From assembly GCA_964409225.1 (NCBI GenBank), contig CAYPCM010000014.1:1-22757 (forward strand): a stretch of 22,757 bases of DNA. Reading direction: 5' to 3'. Source of the DNA: JACPXH01 sp964409225. GTDB taxonomy: Bacteria; Patescibacteriota; Minisyncoccia; JACPXH01. Below the pieces are notes generated by a model. That model was not told the origin of the DNA and did not search any database. It saw nothing but the letters and a program-made list of their open reading frames with translations. Shown piece after piece: positions 16,801 to 22,757 of the stretch (position 1 is the first letter of the stretch; each line of letters opens with the position of its first letter). A program made the translations under genes and the position numbers.

Positions 16801-19800
16801 AATCCGGAGTCGCTCAACGCTCCGCTTGTGCAAGATGCGGTGGGGAGTATTGGATCCCTCGAAAGCACTCCGCGCCCCTTAGGATCAGAATTCCTCGCAG
16901 CGTTGGGACGCGAGACGGCGCAACCCCCCGAACCAGCTAATGGTTACTGGCGCTTTGAGTTTGATGGAAATAGGTTCGAAGTACCTAAGAGAACAGAATC
17001 GGAGAGCGGCCAGGTGAAAATAAATGGATTAGCCGATTCTTCAACCACGAGCTCCTATTTCCCGGGATCACATCAAACAAAGTTTTTTCTGCGAAATCCC
17101 GGCCCAGACGGCGGCCTGGTAGCAATATCAGAGATCAGTGATCGAGGCGACCTCTCATTGTATGATAAAGGGAATAGGCAGTGGCAATATTTCGGCAGAA
17201 TTCAAGATGGCGTCGTAGTGCCGTCTGCACCCGGAAGGAGTTATGTTGGCGCATCTTTCAGTAACGAAGGGCTGATTCCTGTTTTATTAGATCAGAATTG
17301 GCGAGCGTACCTTGGGCCGGATGCAACACGTCTCGTGTTCCTTCCTACGGGAGCCGTGCTTGACACTACTTTGGCGAGTCAGTCGAACGGCGGGATTATT
17401 GGCGTTGTAAATCCCAACGCGCTGAGAATCTACGCCCCAACTCAGGATTTTAATCCAGTGCAGATTCGTCTGAACAATGAACTCGTTTTTAACTCAAATC
17501 TGGAGGCGGTACAAGGGGCAGCGGCGCTGCCCCGGGATTATGGCACGGTGTTTTTTGTAGCTTCGGCCAGACCAGAAGGAGCGGGAGCGAGTTTTGCCGT
17601 TATGGAAAACATGGGGGATGGAAAAGTTTTTGACTATGTGCTGGTGGGTGAAAACACATACCGTTTGCGGGAGCGGAGCGGTTATTTGGGGAATATGGCG
17701 GACGGCATTATTTATAATATTGGTCCTGATCGACCAGACCTCCGCACTGAAGAACAGAGACGGTTAGGTGTTGAGAAACCAGATGTGCCTGTATTCGATC
17801 TAAGATTTGGCGGCGTATTCCGGCATGGCGAGCGGGAAAACCTTGTCGCAGAACGTTTCGATTTGCAAGGAGATCGGGAAGTAATTCAGAATCAAGATGG
17901 AACCTATACGCTTAGAACACGAGGTGCGGCGATTGCGCGGCAGGCCGCGGTGCAGCGTTTTGGCAGCGTTTCGGTCAGCGGCGTATCGTACCTATTCCCG
18001 CTCGCGGGTCGGGGAGTCATGTATGACAACGCCCCGCCGGAATGGCTTGATAGAACGAAGGTGGTTGGCACTGGGTTCGACAGTCGTGGTCAGCTTACCG
18101 GCGACACGGGTTATCGGCTCACGCTTGGCTCGGTGGAACTCCCCGACGGCGTGCATCAGGCCTATCTGGTCCATCAGGGAAACACGCCCGGCATCGTGGG
18201 GCTCATTGACCGTTCCGAAGAAGCCCGCCCCGATTTCCGTGGGCAGTTCACCACATTCACTCAATCATCCGCCGTGCTCACCGCCGACGGCACGATTCGG
18301 GATATGACCACGGCCGGGATTTTGCGGGGAGTTCAAGAGGCGGACTTGGCTCGTACAGCTACGGCTTCTGTCAACGAGGTGCCGCCCTTGACGCTTCAAG
18401 GCGAGGCAGCTCCGAACGCCATCACTGCGCATGGAATTATCATCGAGGGCGGTGGAGAGCCGGCAACGCCGGTCGTATCCGTGCGGGATCCAGAAGTCGG
18501 AACTGCGCTCCGACTGTTCTCGTTTGACAAAACACTTCAAGCTTCTCTGGATAAATCTCTCTCGCTATCTGCATTCGGCACTCCGCTCCGGGTCGTCGGT
18601 CTTTCCTACGGAGAATCGTTGTTGACGGGACTTGCGACTGACGAGCAGTTTACGTTCGCCGCAGAACCCACGTATGCGCGCGAAGGCAACCGTCAGATTA
18701 TTGAGTTCAAGGTGGCAAAACGGATCATGTTTCTATCTTCAGGAGCTCCCGTTGTTCAGTATCCCCAGCGCGCCCCCGGCGTTGTTCTGGATGCTCCGGG
18801 GGGATTGTCCGCACCCCGCGCAGCGAGTGTGGACGCGCGCGAGGTTATCCGGTACGACGTTGAATCCGGCACGCTTACTTATTACGGGTCCGATGGGACT
18901 CCAAAGTTAGTCCCACTCGAATCAGTTCGGTTTGTTCTCACCTCGCCAGAGGGCATGGAGCAGGGTAGCGCAACGGTCTTCTCATATCTGCGCGGGCCGA
19001 TCACTCCCGAGCGGGCGCGTGAAGTGGAGGCCAACCTCTCCCAGAATCAGGCGGCGCTTCACTCACTTGAGCTTTTCGCGCGCCAGCAGAACCTTCTGCC
19101 TGCTCGGCAGCCGCGGCGCCTCTCACTCTATATCACGGAATCGAATGACCCGGACATTCCGGCGGTCGCGCTGTGGGAAAAGGTTCATGACGATACGAGC
19201 GCGATTCTCATTGCACCTTCCGTTCCCGTGCTTGACCAAAGCCGCGCGGAAGAACTGCTCACCCTTGCGCACGAGTTCGGGCACTATGTGTCCATTGATC
19301 GCGACGGCGCAACGAGTCGCGAGTACGGGCTTCTCCTGCAACGATTTCAGAGTTCGCATTCAGCGGCTGACGGAGAAGCGCTGTCCCGGTTTGTTGCCGA
19401 AGAAAAGCGCTTCGCGAGCTCGGAACGACGAGCCGACGTGTTTTCTTCGAGCGTAGCAAGTTGGTTTGTTTTGTCGAATGCGTGGACGAGCGAGTTTGCG
19501 TATCAGGCGCTCGCGCAAGTGTTCGCAGGACGGGACGCGGCGATCAAAAAGTTCGTGGGGGGCAGTTCTCTCAATACTGCCTTTGCCCTTCAGCTGCATG
19601 ATTCTCCGGAGGAACGCCTGCAGAACATGCGCTACGCCTTCGACTTCTACCTCCGCCATTCAGAACTATTGGGAGGCCCGCTCGCCCTCCCTCAAGCACC
19701 CACCGGCCGCATCCAGTCGCGGATTTCGAAAGCGACCGTCCAAATGCCGACTCGGCGCACGGTGCCGCGCGCGACGCTCGTCAAAGTTGATGAGCCGGAT

Positions 19801-22757
19801 TTTGCCAAGCAAGAGTTGGTGTTGCCTCACGCGCTATTGCCCGCGCTTAATCCGCGCGATGTTCAAGGATTCTTGGGTTCTGCCTCGAGCGAAGTTGCCT
19901 CGCAGCTTGTCTCGCCTATAAGCGATAGGTTCCAACTTGGCGCCAGCGCCGGTCGGCGCGGTTCAGTTGCGCTCGGTGACGAAATTGAGATTACCCTTCA
20001 GGTAAAAGGTCAAGACGTTCCGGCTAACGCCTCGGTCTGGTTCGATGCGCTTGTCCCCTCCAAATTTAAATACGTTCCCGGATCGCTGCGCATCGGCAGT
20101 GACCTTGCGGCAGATCCCGAAATTGTCTCGCGTTCACCCTTTGCCACGGTGATTGAAGAGGGCACGCAGGTCTTACGGCTTGAGCATGGTGTCTGGTCCT
20201 ATGGGGACAGCACGCGCCGGTACAGTTTCCGGATGCGCGCGGACAATATCGGCCGGCCGGGCAATTTGGACGTGAAGGCGTATCTGGGGGTAGCCCCGCA
20301 CCTCGCTCAGGTGGCGGGCGTGGGGCCATTCACCACCGTCGAGGGGACCGGCGTTCCGCGCCGAGAAGCACAGCAAATCACTGATCAAAGTTCTGCCGTG
20401 GCGGGGTATACCTTTACCCAGACATTCTCCGGTGGTCCTGCCACCAGTGAACCGCCGGCGCAAACGGGTGAGTTCGTGGCGGGCGCAGCAAACCAGTTTA
20501 CGCCGACCCGCGCTCTGGAGCTTTCGGCCGGCGAGCGTTCGGTGATCGCCGTACGGTTTCGGTTCGCCAAGCAGCCCCAGTCCCCGCAGCAGGCGTCCAG
20601 CTCTGCGCGCGTGAAGTACGTGGTGGAGCTCCCGGCTCACGTGGAGTATCTGTGGCGTTCAGCGCAGATTGACGGCAGACCCATTGACGTTGAACCGCTG
20701 CGGACTCTCCCCGAGGAGCGTACCGCAGCAGGCGGCAAGCGGATCACGTTTGCGGACGGCGATACGTCCATTGACGAGCGCACCCGCGAACTTACCTTCC
20801 AGGTTTTCAGCGCCGCCACACCCGAGACCGAAGTGCGCGCGCCGCTCAAGGCCGAGCTTTCCATCAACGGCGAGCTCGCGCGAGTGGACCGGTGGGAGCC
20901 GATCATTGTGAGGGCGGCTCGTCCGGACACGCCCCGGCCCGTTGTCCCCGCGGAGGGAGACCGCCGCGGTCCCACCGCTCCCGGAGAAGGTCAACCGCCC
21001 CCAACCAATTGGGCGCCGACTGAAGTACGGTTCAATTCAGGTCTCGAGATCTCGCGAGCGACAGTCCGTCCCGGCGATAGCGTGTCGGTCAGCGCGGTGC
21101 TCGAGCGCCTTGACGACGGCGGCCCGATTGAGAATTTCGAGTATCTGCTTACCTTGCCGCAAGGATTCCGGCTTGATGAAGGTCGAGGCATCTGGGTGGG
21201 TTGGACGCGGCTTACGCCCGATCTGGGCGAACGCGCCGGCAGCCAGACCATCAAAGTTCGCCAGAGCTTCCCGGCCACTCCGCGGTCGGATCCTAACACC
21301 TCCGGGGGTTGGAATTTCAGGCCCATTCGAACGATTACTTTCTGGGTGCAGGCGCAGGCAGATGCGACCCCGGGGGATAAACTTTTTGTGGGTAAGTTCT
21401 CGGGCGACGGGCTGCAGCTCGTGATTGACGAGGCGACGGTATCGGTCGCGCCAACCCAGCCCGAAGCGCAGGTGCGCTTTAGCGGTGAGATGTTCACGAT
21501 TCCTGCGGCCGAGGTGCGGCCGGGAGAGACGCTGGCGGTACAACTCCGACTCTTGCGCGATGATGCGGCGGGTCAGGTGAGGAATGTTGTTTATGAGCTT
21601 GAAGTGCCGGCTGGATTTGAGTATGTTGCCGAGTCAGGCGGAGCATCCATGAACGGTGAGTCCCTTGCGGTAACGGTTGTATCGAGACCCGATGGCGCGC
21701 AGGTGTTGCGGACCAGCCAATTCGTTTCTCCTGATGGCAGCGATGCCAAGGCTATTACCGTGTTCCTGCGCGCGAAGTCAGATGTTTCCGCTGGCGAGAA
21801 AACCTTTACGGGTCGCGTTTCAATTGGGCAAAGACAAGTTTTAGAGCAACGCGCGAGCGTGCGGGTGCCGGAGCGGGCCGCAGTTCGGATTGAGCCGTCC
21901 CTGTTTTTCTATGGAAGAGCGACGGTGGGCGATGAGTTTACTGTCTATGCCGATCTCGATCGTCGCGATACCGGCGGCCCGCTCCCGCAGCTAGATTATC
22001 GTCTCCAACTGCCTCGCGGATTCGAATTTTTCCCCAACAGGTCCGATGTGTACTTTTGGGATACGGGCCGCTCCCAACCGCTCAACGCGCGCGTCTCGGA
22101 CGGGGTCGTCACGGCCACAATCGCAAACTTTCCCGCCGGGCCGGGGGGGCGCACGATTCGATTTCGACTGCGCGCAACCGATACCGTGATACCGGGCGAG
22201 CAAACGCTCCGGGGCGAGATTTCCGCGGCAGGTCGCGCGCTCGGTTCGGCGAGCGCCACATTCACCGTTACGGCAGCCCCCGAAGTGCGTTTTGATTCCA
22301 GCCTCGTGTCGTCTCAATTGGAGGTGGAAAACGGACAGTCGTTTGAACTGACCGCGTCTCTTACCCGCGTTGATGACGGCGGGCCTGTCGCGCGCGCCGA
22401 GTACCGCTTGCAGTTGCCTCAAGGTTTCGCGCTGGCGCCGGCAACCGATGCCATTACCTTTCGGGGAGCACCGGTGCTCCTTGATCCGACTTCTTCGCCG
22501 GAGAACGGTGTGCTGGTCGTGCGGCTGGAAAATATCCCCGCGCGCCAGCAGGTCTGGTTTGGCACTCCCGTTGTGAATATCTTGCGTTTCAGGTTACAGG
22601 CGATTGGTGCAGCGTATGGCTCGCAGCAGTTTTCTGGCGCGCTCGTGCTTAACAACGGTGCCAATCGCGCGTATCAAGCCGACCCGCTCAGCATCGCCGT
22701 TGTGCCGGCGCCGGCCCGGCTTGAACTCTCGGGTGAATTGGTCGCGCCGAGGACCGC
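10705..22757 (+). CDS. Giant secreted multidomain protein with embedded zinc metalloprotease-like domain (3' end outside window)
   Basis: The frame is open from the ATG at 10705 to the right edge: at least 4017 codons and no stop. Domains, by residue: 1-43 signal-like segment (Lys/Arg-rich start, hydrophobic 20-38, AGA at 41-43); 113-188 helical; 193-570 Pro/Ala/Val linkers joining short beta modules; 573-650 and 1024-1110 duplicated beta module; 653-780 and about 813-930 DUF11-like beta-sandwiches ('LPIGFTYVPGTA'); 1227-1392 and 1449-1596 helical blocks; 1597-2750 beta-rich; about 2770-2995 metalloprotease-like with HEFGH at 2856-2860; about 3085 onward successive beta-sandwiches. There is no membrane helix after the N-terminus in the visible part. 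Probable role: a surface or secreted adhesin/protease exported by the Sec or Tat route. The exact function is unknown, and the anchor, if any, is beyond the window. Confidence 0.93.
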   Translation, partial: MVRIQRPPKKKKQESLARRLFAAGAAGVTVLTGGVLGLRSAGAVKPPVAQLRLRTDLAAGAGRTPGASGPGGMTVAEEVRIKAETERFLSELRHIDDESKQQRSFLAQLLNISPVQAEVDESALNTEIQRLAASGGLQEAVRDAIVNGGFTADQAAAALQAAGISSSVISDIAVNLGATPGQAAAYAQPSYVPSSEADVYVPPPAAAVLPVSPVAPIIPSPVVEPGPPVLPPAAPVVPVAPSVPASNLSGAWAPRAPGDIPPPLPNPVVPEGESRFVITPGEESVIPERIVYVDNQPVFVTPEGAVLDVNRNQTPYTVDPNGQVFMQGSAAPIGTIQLQSPGIEEVPREVFVPVPPPAPAEPAPAPTPLPAPVTTIEYGGERFRVPLEGGAITTEADAPTPYRFEFEPGRAGDGRVVGPAGEEVGRIRDGAFVPTPPPQVSPPPAPAESQPAPPVVPPAPTPPAPVGPATPLGIPIPAPVAPVGTQVEVDGQVFTVPAGEGFASASGPNGQTTQYYVVAPRPGETDRVVRYGGMFGEEIGKVVGTTFVPRPEVATPAPTVATPPSPGPTPAPAPVTLSIGGNTYEINPQTLHVTKPASDPNAYAVRLVDGKYIVAVNNVDTYRVDPTTRVATFTDGRPVGQFAPAGTFGALPVTEARATTFRSLINPGENVGLTSVFRFDRPAGSLTYRVDLPIGFTYVPGTAILRGVAMEGEPRIERRADGGFTVNFVFPGALEGAYQFDFQAKSPEREYGQQFAIASSIVAGDARVEVNPVQVQTTVKPQYVYTDQARPTAIPQAATAVGATQLEPGRTTVVTVDFRAAQAFPGANLDLGIGQGLEMVPGTMRLDGRPIAFAPGSTTTLALGDLAAGDHTLTFEVFWQSFNPGVVSATIASTLQLAAANIALPRREINFTPVFTPIQPFTVGPAAWRATHPNLPNVRFDIDAQGNFRLPASYAFGEFSGAAGHIDPVALTYTLTSATGQTRQGNAGTEGWSILDTNGVAVSPRQPAPVPTQPTVQSALTPLTLQIGDATYQIDRTNLTVTKPANDPNAYHVTQEPNTSNYLIAVKGATDTIYRDTYRVVPATRAGEASRVFSVATNQPVGQFTEGTTPSTFVFAPAAPTTPQTAAAPVAPTTTQPTVTPGGRELTLRINDALYTVMPDGTVVNPPSDSQNTYVIIQATDQSNNPQWEVRVGSREGQTAFIIDARGETKTPQGEIVGGFVAADATVAEYVSGRADYYVRRATKSGQDDKTTIRELVTKGVAPDKIAAATLKEWNNDALRVVRAAAEAGASAEAIRAALSVKTVATPRGEQNAFTVAVGQAVAEAIPRTGAERIQGLGAIARFLRESGLSAGDTADNLKTAGFMDDPRAVLREAGYSEDAVGTLTRRVPASQVRIVNVDGSWLALYPDDRVLTPAATRPATVTEDSLYFSAVDSRFFLGSFPLEEKSWNDVSDKQAFLLYQTKFQADGLDRRQAIAETFGRAIAGWGREPARILRAANLAGLTNVEIVQGLDAADQKARSAGTSTQYLADGIVTALDIATDPGARQATAEALIAALREAGLSRERMQELIENLAPRLNRTAEQLRAALGLVRLERQALLGTFAIDDREYWFDIVGAGRYPREPLHPRGSQAALPYTVNRLRREDGSWDEIFEVRFGGFVVGRLEHERDYEERGSRNQYQRYRYITAFEADPAGVVRERNSAQRQIVGRLRKQADGGITLTRYSKLEYPQRSGNFYSVPGPRDSSGRGPTGAVLNSQGQMLAYVDESGAVTGLFKRFFGQITGAGFSPAYTAQVGAQVFDINVVSGDVYSFAADRGGFKTDFKIVSSGADYEVHQGGTSGPVIAKITAALKVLTPAGTEIGIVKQTDFQQTPTISFSEYIRQKLGVRPGATGLAKQDRWFEDTGSVSPTHPDIVHGLVPSPPTSATPSFGFGTGSAIPLEPSLFDIPRYLDPDIAVAAGIEPGQLTDWGTVTPLVNTDGSLHFELTGGRAFDSSLPVIAPASGQAGNLGEQLPAPISEAQAVEQVARLLPAGVNPESLNAPLVQDAVGSIGSLESTPRPLGSEFLAALGRETAQPPEPANGYWRFEFDGNRFEVPKRTESESGQVKINGLADSSTTSSYFPGSHQTKFFLRNPGPDGGLVAISEISDRGDLSLYDKGNRQWQYFGRIQDGVVVPSAPGRSYVGASFSNEGLIPVLLDQNWRAYLGPDATRLVFLPTGAVLDTTLASQSNGGIIGVVNPNALRIYAPTQDFNPVQIRLNNELVFNSNLEAVQGAAALPRDYGTVFFVASARPEGAGASFAVMENMGDGKVFDYVLVGENTYRLRERSGYLGNMADGIIYNIGPDRPDLRTEEQRRLGVEKPDVPVFDLRFGGVFRHGERENLVAERFDLQGDREVIQNQDGTYTLRTRGAAIARQAAVQRFGSVSVSGVSYLFPLAGRGVMYDNAPPEWLDRTKVVGTGFDSRGQLTGDTGYRLTLGSVELPDGVHQAYLVHQGNTPGIVGLIDRSEEARPDFRGQFTTFTQSSAVLTADGTIRDMTTAGILRGVQEADLARTATASVNEVPPLTLQGEAAPNAITAHGIIIEGGGEPATPVVSVRDPEVGTALRLFSFDKTLQASLDKSLSLSAFGTPLRVVGLSYGESLLTGLATDEQFTFAAEPTYAREGNRQIIEFKVAKRIMFLSSGAPVVQYPQRAPGVVLDAPGGLSAPRAASVDAREVIRYDVESGTLTYYGSDGTPKLVPLESVRFVLTSPEGMEQGSATVFSYLRGPITPERAREVEANLSQNQAALHSLELFARQQNLLPARQPRRLSLYITESNDPDIPAVALWEKVHDDTSAILIAPSVPVLDQSRAEELLTLAHEFGHYVSIDRDGATSREYGLLLQRFQSSHSAADGEALSRFVAEEKRFASSERRADVFSSSVASWFVLSNAWTSEFAYQALAQVFAGRDAAIKKFVGGSSLNTAFALQLHDSPEERLQNMRYAFDFYLRHSELLGGPLALPQAPTGRIQSRISKATVQMPTRRTVPRATLVKVDEPDFAKQELVLPHALLPALNPRDVQGFLGSASSEVASQLVSPISDRFQLGASAGRRGSVALGDEIEITLQVKGQDVPANASVWFDALVPSKFKYVPGSLRIGSDLAADPEIVSRSPFATVIEEGTQVLRLEHGVWSYGDSTRRYSFRMRADNIGRPGNLDVKAYLGVAPHLAQVAGVGPFTTVEGTGVPRREAQQITDQSSAVAGYTFTQTFSGGPATSEPPAQTGEFVAGAANQFTPTRALELSAGERSVIAVRFRFAKQPQSPQQASSSARVKYVVELPAHVEYLWRSAQIDGRPIDVEPLRTLPEERTAAGGKRITFADGDTSIDERTRELTFQVFSAATPETEVRAPLKAELSINGELARVDRWEPIIVRAARPDTPRPVVPAEGDRRGPTAPGEGQPPPTNWAPTEVRFNSGLEISRATVRPGDSVSVSAVLERLDDGGPIENFEYLLTLPQGFRLDEGRGIWVGWTRLTPDLGERAGSQTIKVRQSFPATPRSDPNTSGGWNFRPIRTITFWVQAQADATPGDKLFVGKFSGDGLQLVIDEATVSVAPTQPEAQVRFSGEMFTIPAAEVRPGETLAVQLRLLRDDAAGQVRNVVYELEVPAGFEYVAESGGASMNGESLAVTVVSRPDGAQVLRTSQFVSPDGSDAKAITVFLRAKSDVSAGEKTFTGRVSIGQRQVLEQRASVRVPERAAVRIEPSLFFYGRATVGDEFTVYADLDRRDTGGPLPQLDYRLQLPRGFEFFPNRSDVYFWDTGRSQPLNARVSDGVVTATIANFPAGPGGRTIRFRLRATDTVIPGEQTLRGEISAAGRALGSASATFTVTAAPEVRFDSSLVSSQLEVENGQSFELTASLTRVDDGGPVARAEYRLQLPQGFALAPATDAITFRGAPVLLDPTSSPENGVLVVRLENIPARQQVWFGTPVVNILRFRLQAIGAAYGSQQFSGALVLNNGANRAYQADPLSIAVVPAPARLELSGELVAPRT
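11281..12440 (+). repeat. Pro/Ala/Val-rich linkers alternating with short beta modules
   Basis: Low-complexity coding stretches (mainly CCG, GCG, GCC, GTG codons) at about 11281-11500, 11761-11820, 12001-12150 and 12361-12430 separate modules of about 60 residues. These share the pattern 'G..F.VP' near the start and 'GEEVGRI...FVP' or 'GEEIGKV...FVP' near the end. They look like extended stalk segments between small folded units. Confidence 0.65.
12430..14390 (+). repeat. Three copies of a beta module in the giant protein
   Basis: Copies begin near 12430, 13771 and 14140. The first two share 'VTKPA.DPNAY' and end in 'PVGQF'. The third is more diverged ('LTLRINDALYTVMPDGTVVN'). The DNA of the first two is still close over about 30 bases at 12481 and 13825. 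Between copies one and two lie two DUF11-like sandwiches. Confidence 0.7.
19021..19680 (+). other. Zinc metalloprotease-like domain within the giant protein
   Basis: Residues about 2773-2993. The HExxH motif HEFGH is at 19270-19284 (His2856, Glu2857, His2860), preceded by the helix 'SRAEELLTLA'. 'ERRADVFSSS' follows 47 residues after the second His, giving Glu2907 as probable third zinc ligand and Asp2911 in the E-x-x-A-D arrangement seen in gluzincins such as M48 and ImmA/IrrE-type proteases. A strand with 'RLSLYITES' precedes the active helix, as expected for the fold. Confidence 0.7.
21028..22757 (+). repeat. Tandem Ig-like/DUF11-like beta-sandwich repeats
   Basis: Repeat starts (Arg of 'RF' or 'RI/RL') lie at 21028, 21475, 21886, 22288 and 22717, spaced 149, 137, 134 and 143 residues apart. 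Each unit has 'G(D/E/Q)...' near the start, then 'DDGGP' or a variant, then 'Y.L.LP.GF'. The fifth copy is cut by the window edge, so the array continues. Confidence 0.8.

Noticed and set aside
10593..22664. Many short plus- and minus-strand open frames across the giant gene, suggesting several separate genes
   Set aside because: One frame stays open throughout and carries signal, repeat and protease motifs. The short frames are Arg/Pro/Ser-rich by-products of GC-rich codons.
1..22757. UGA recoded as glycine (SR1/Gracilibacteria code)
   Set aside because: TGA ends groEL, secA, the 55-residue gene and the coiled-coil gene at expected family lengths, and no in-frame TGA is needed in any conserved protein.

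Overview
All credible genes lie on the + strand. The window reads as a piece of a Candidate Phyla Radiation (Patescibacteria, probably Parcubacteria-like) chromosome. That placement is an inference. It rests on a DUF2339 membrane protein with a short helical N-terminal domain, a DUF5671 protein beside a small pilin-like membrane-anchored protein, conserved genes that mostly lack Shine-Dalgarno sequences, a SecA shortened in its C-terminal half, and a giant secreted protein. TAG, TGA and TAA are all used as stops, so UGA is not recoded. No tRNA, rRNA, CRISPR array, transposase or phage gene was seen.

Layout. 1-440: C-terminal end of a surface-type repeat protein. 498-863: small coiled-coil protein. 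927-2993: DUF2339 polytopic membrane protein. 3152-4137: DUF5671 four-helix membrane protein followed by a single-anchor pilin-like protein. 4183-4588: two very small membrane proteins with strong ribosome binding sites, ending in a strong terminator. 4623-4884: palindrome-rich spacer. 4885-5873: a self-contained unit with a sigma70-type promoter, a leader that folds into four hairpins, a 256-residue protein of unknown function and a terminator. 5996-8291: the groES-groEL operon with promoter, CIRCE operator and terminator. 8438-10618: compact secA. 10705 to the right edge: one uninterrupted reading frame of at least 4017 codons.

The giant protein is the main feature. It has a signal-peptide-like N-terminus, Pro/Ala/Val-rich linkers joining repeated beta modules, two alpha-helical blocks, an AT-richer stretch, a zinc metalloprotease-like domain (HEFGH, then ERRAD 47 residues on), and a C-terminal series of DUF11/Ig-like beta-sandwich repeats of about 134-149 residues. 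It is probably a cell-surface or secreted adhesin/protease. secA lies directly upstream, and chaperonin and export genes precede it, so this end of the window is centred on folding and export.

The intergenic regions share a composite repeat: heptad runs of NNTCAAA type, then a GC-rich hairpin core, then T-rich heptads leading into the next start codon. Complete copies precede the DUF5671 gene and groEL. Right-hand halves precede the DUF2339 gene and the giant gene.
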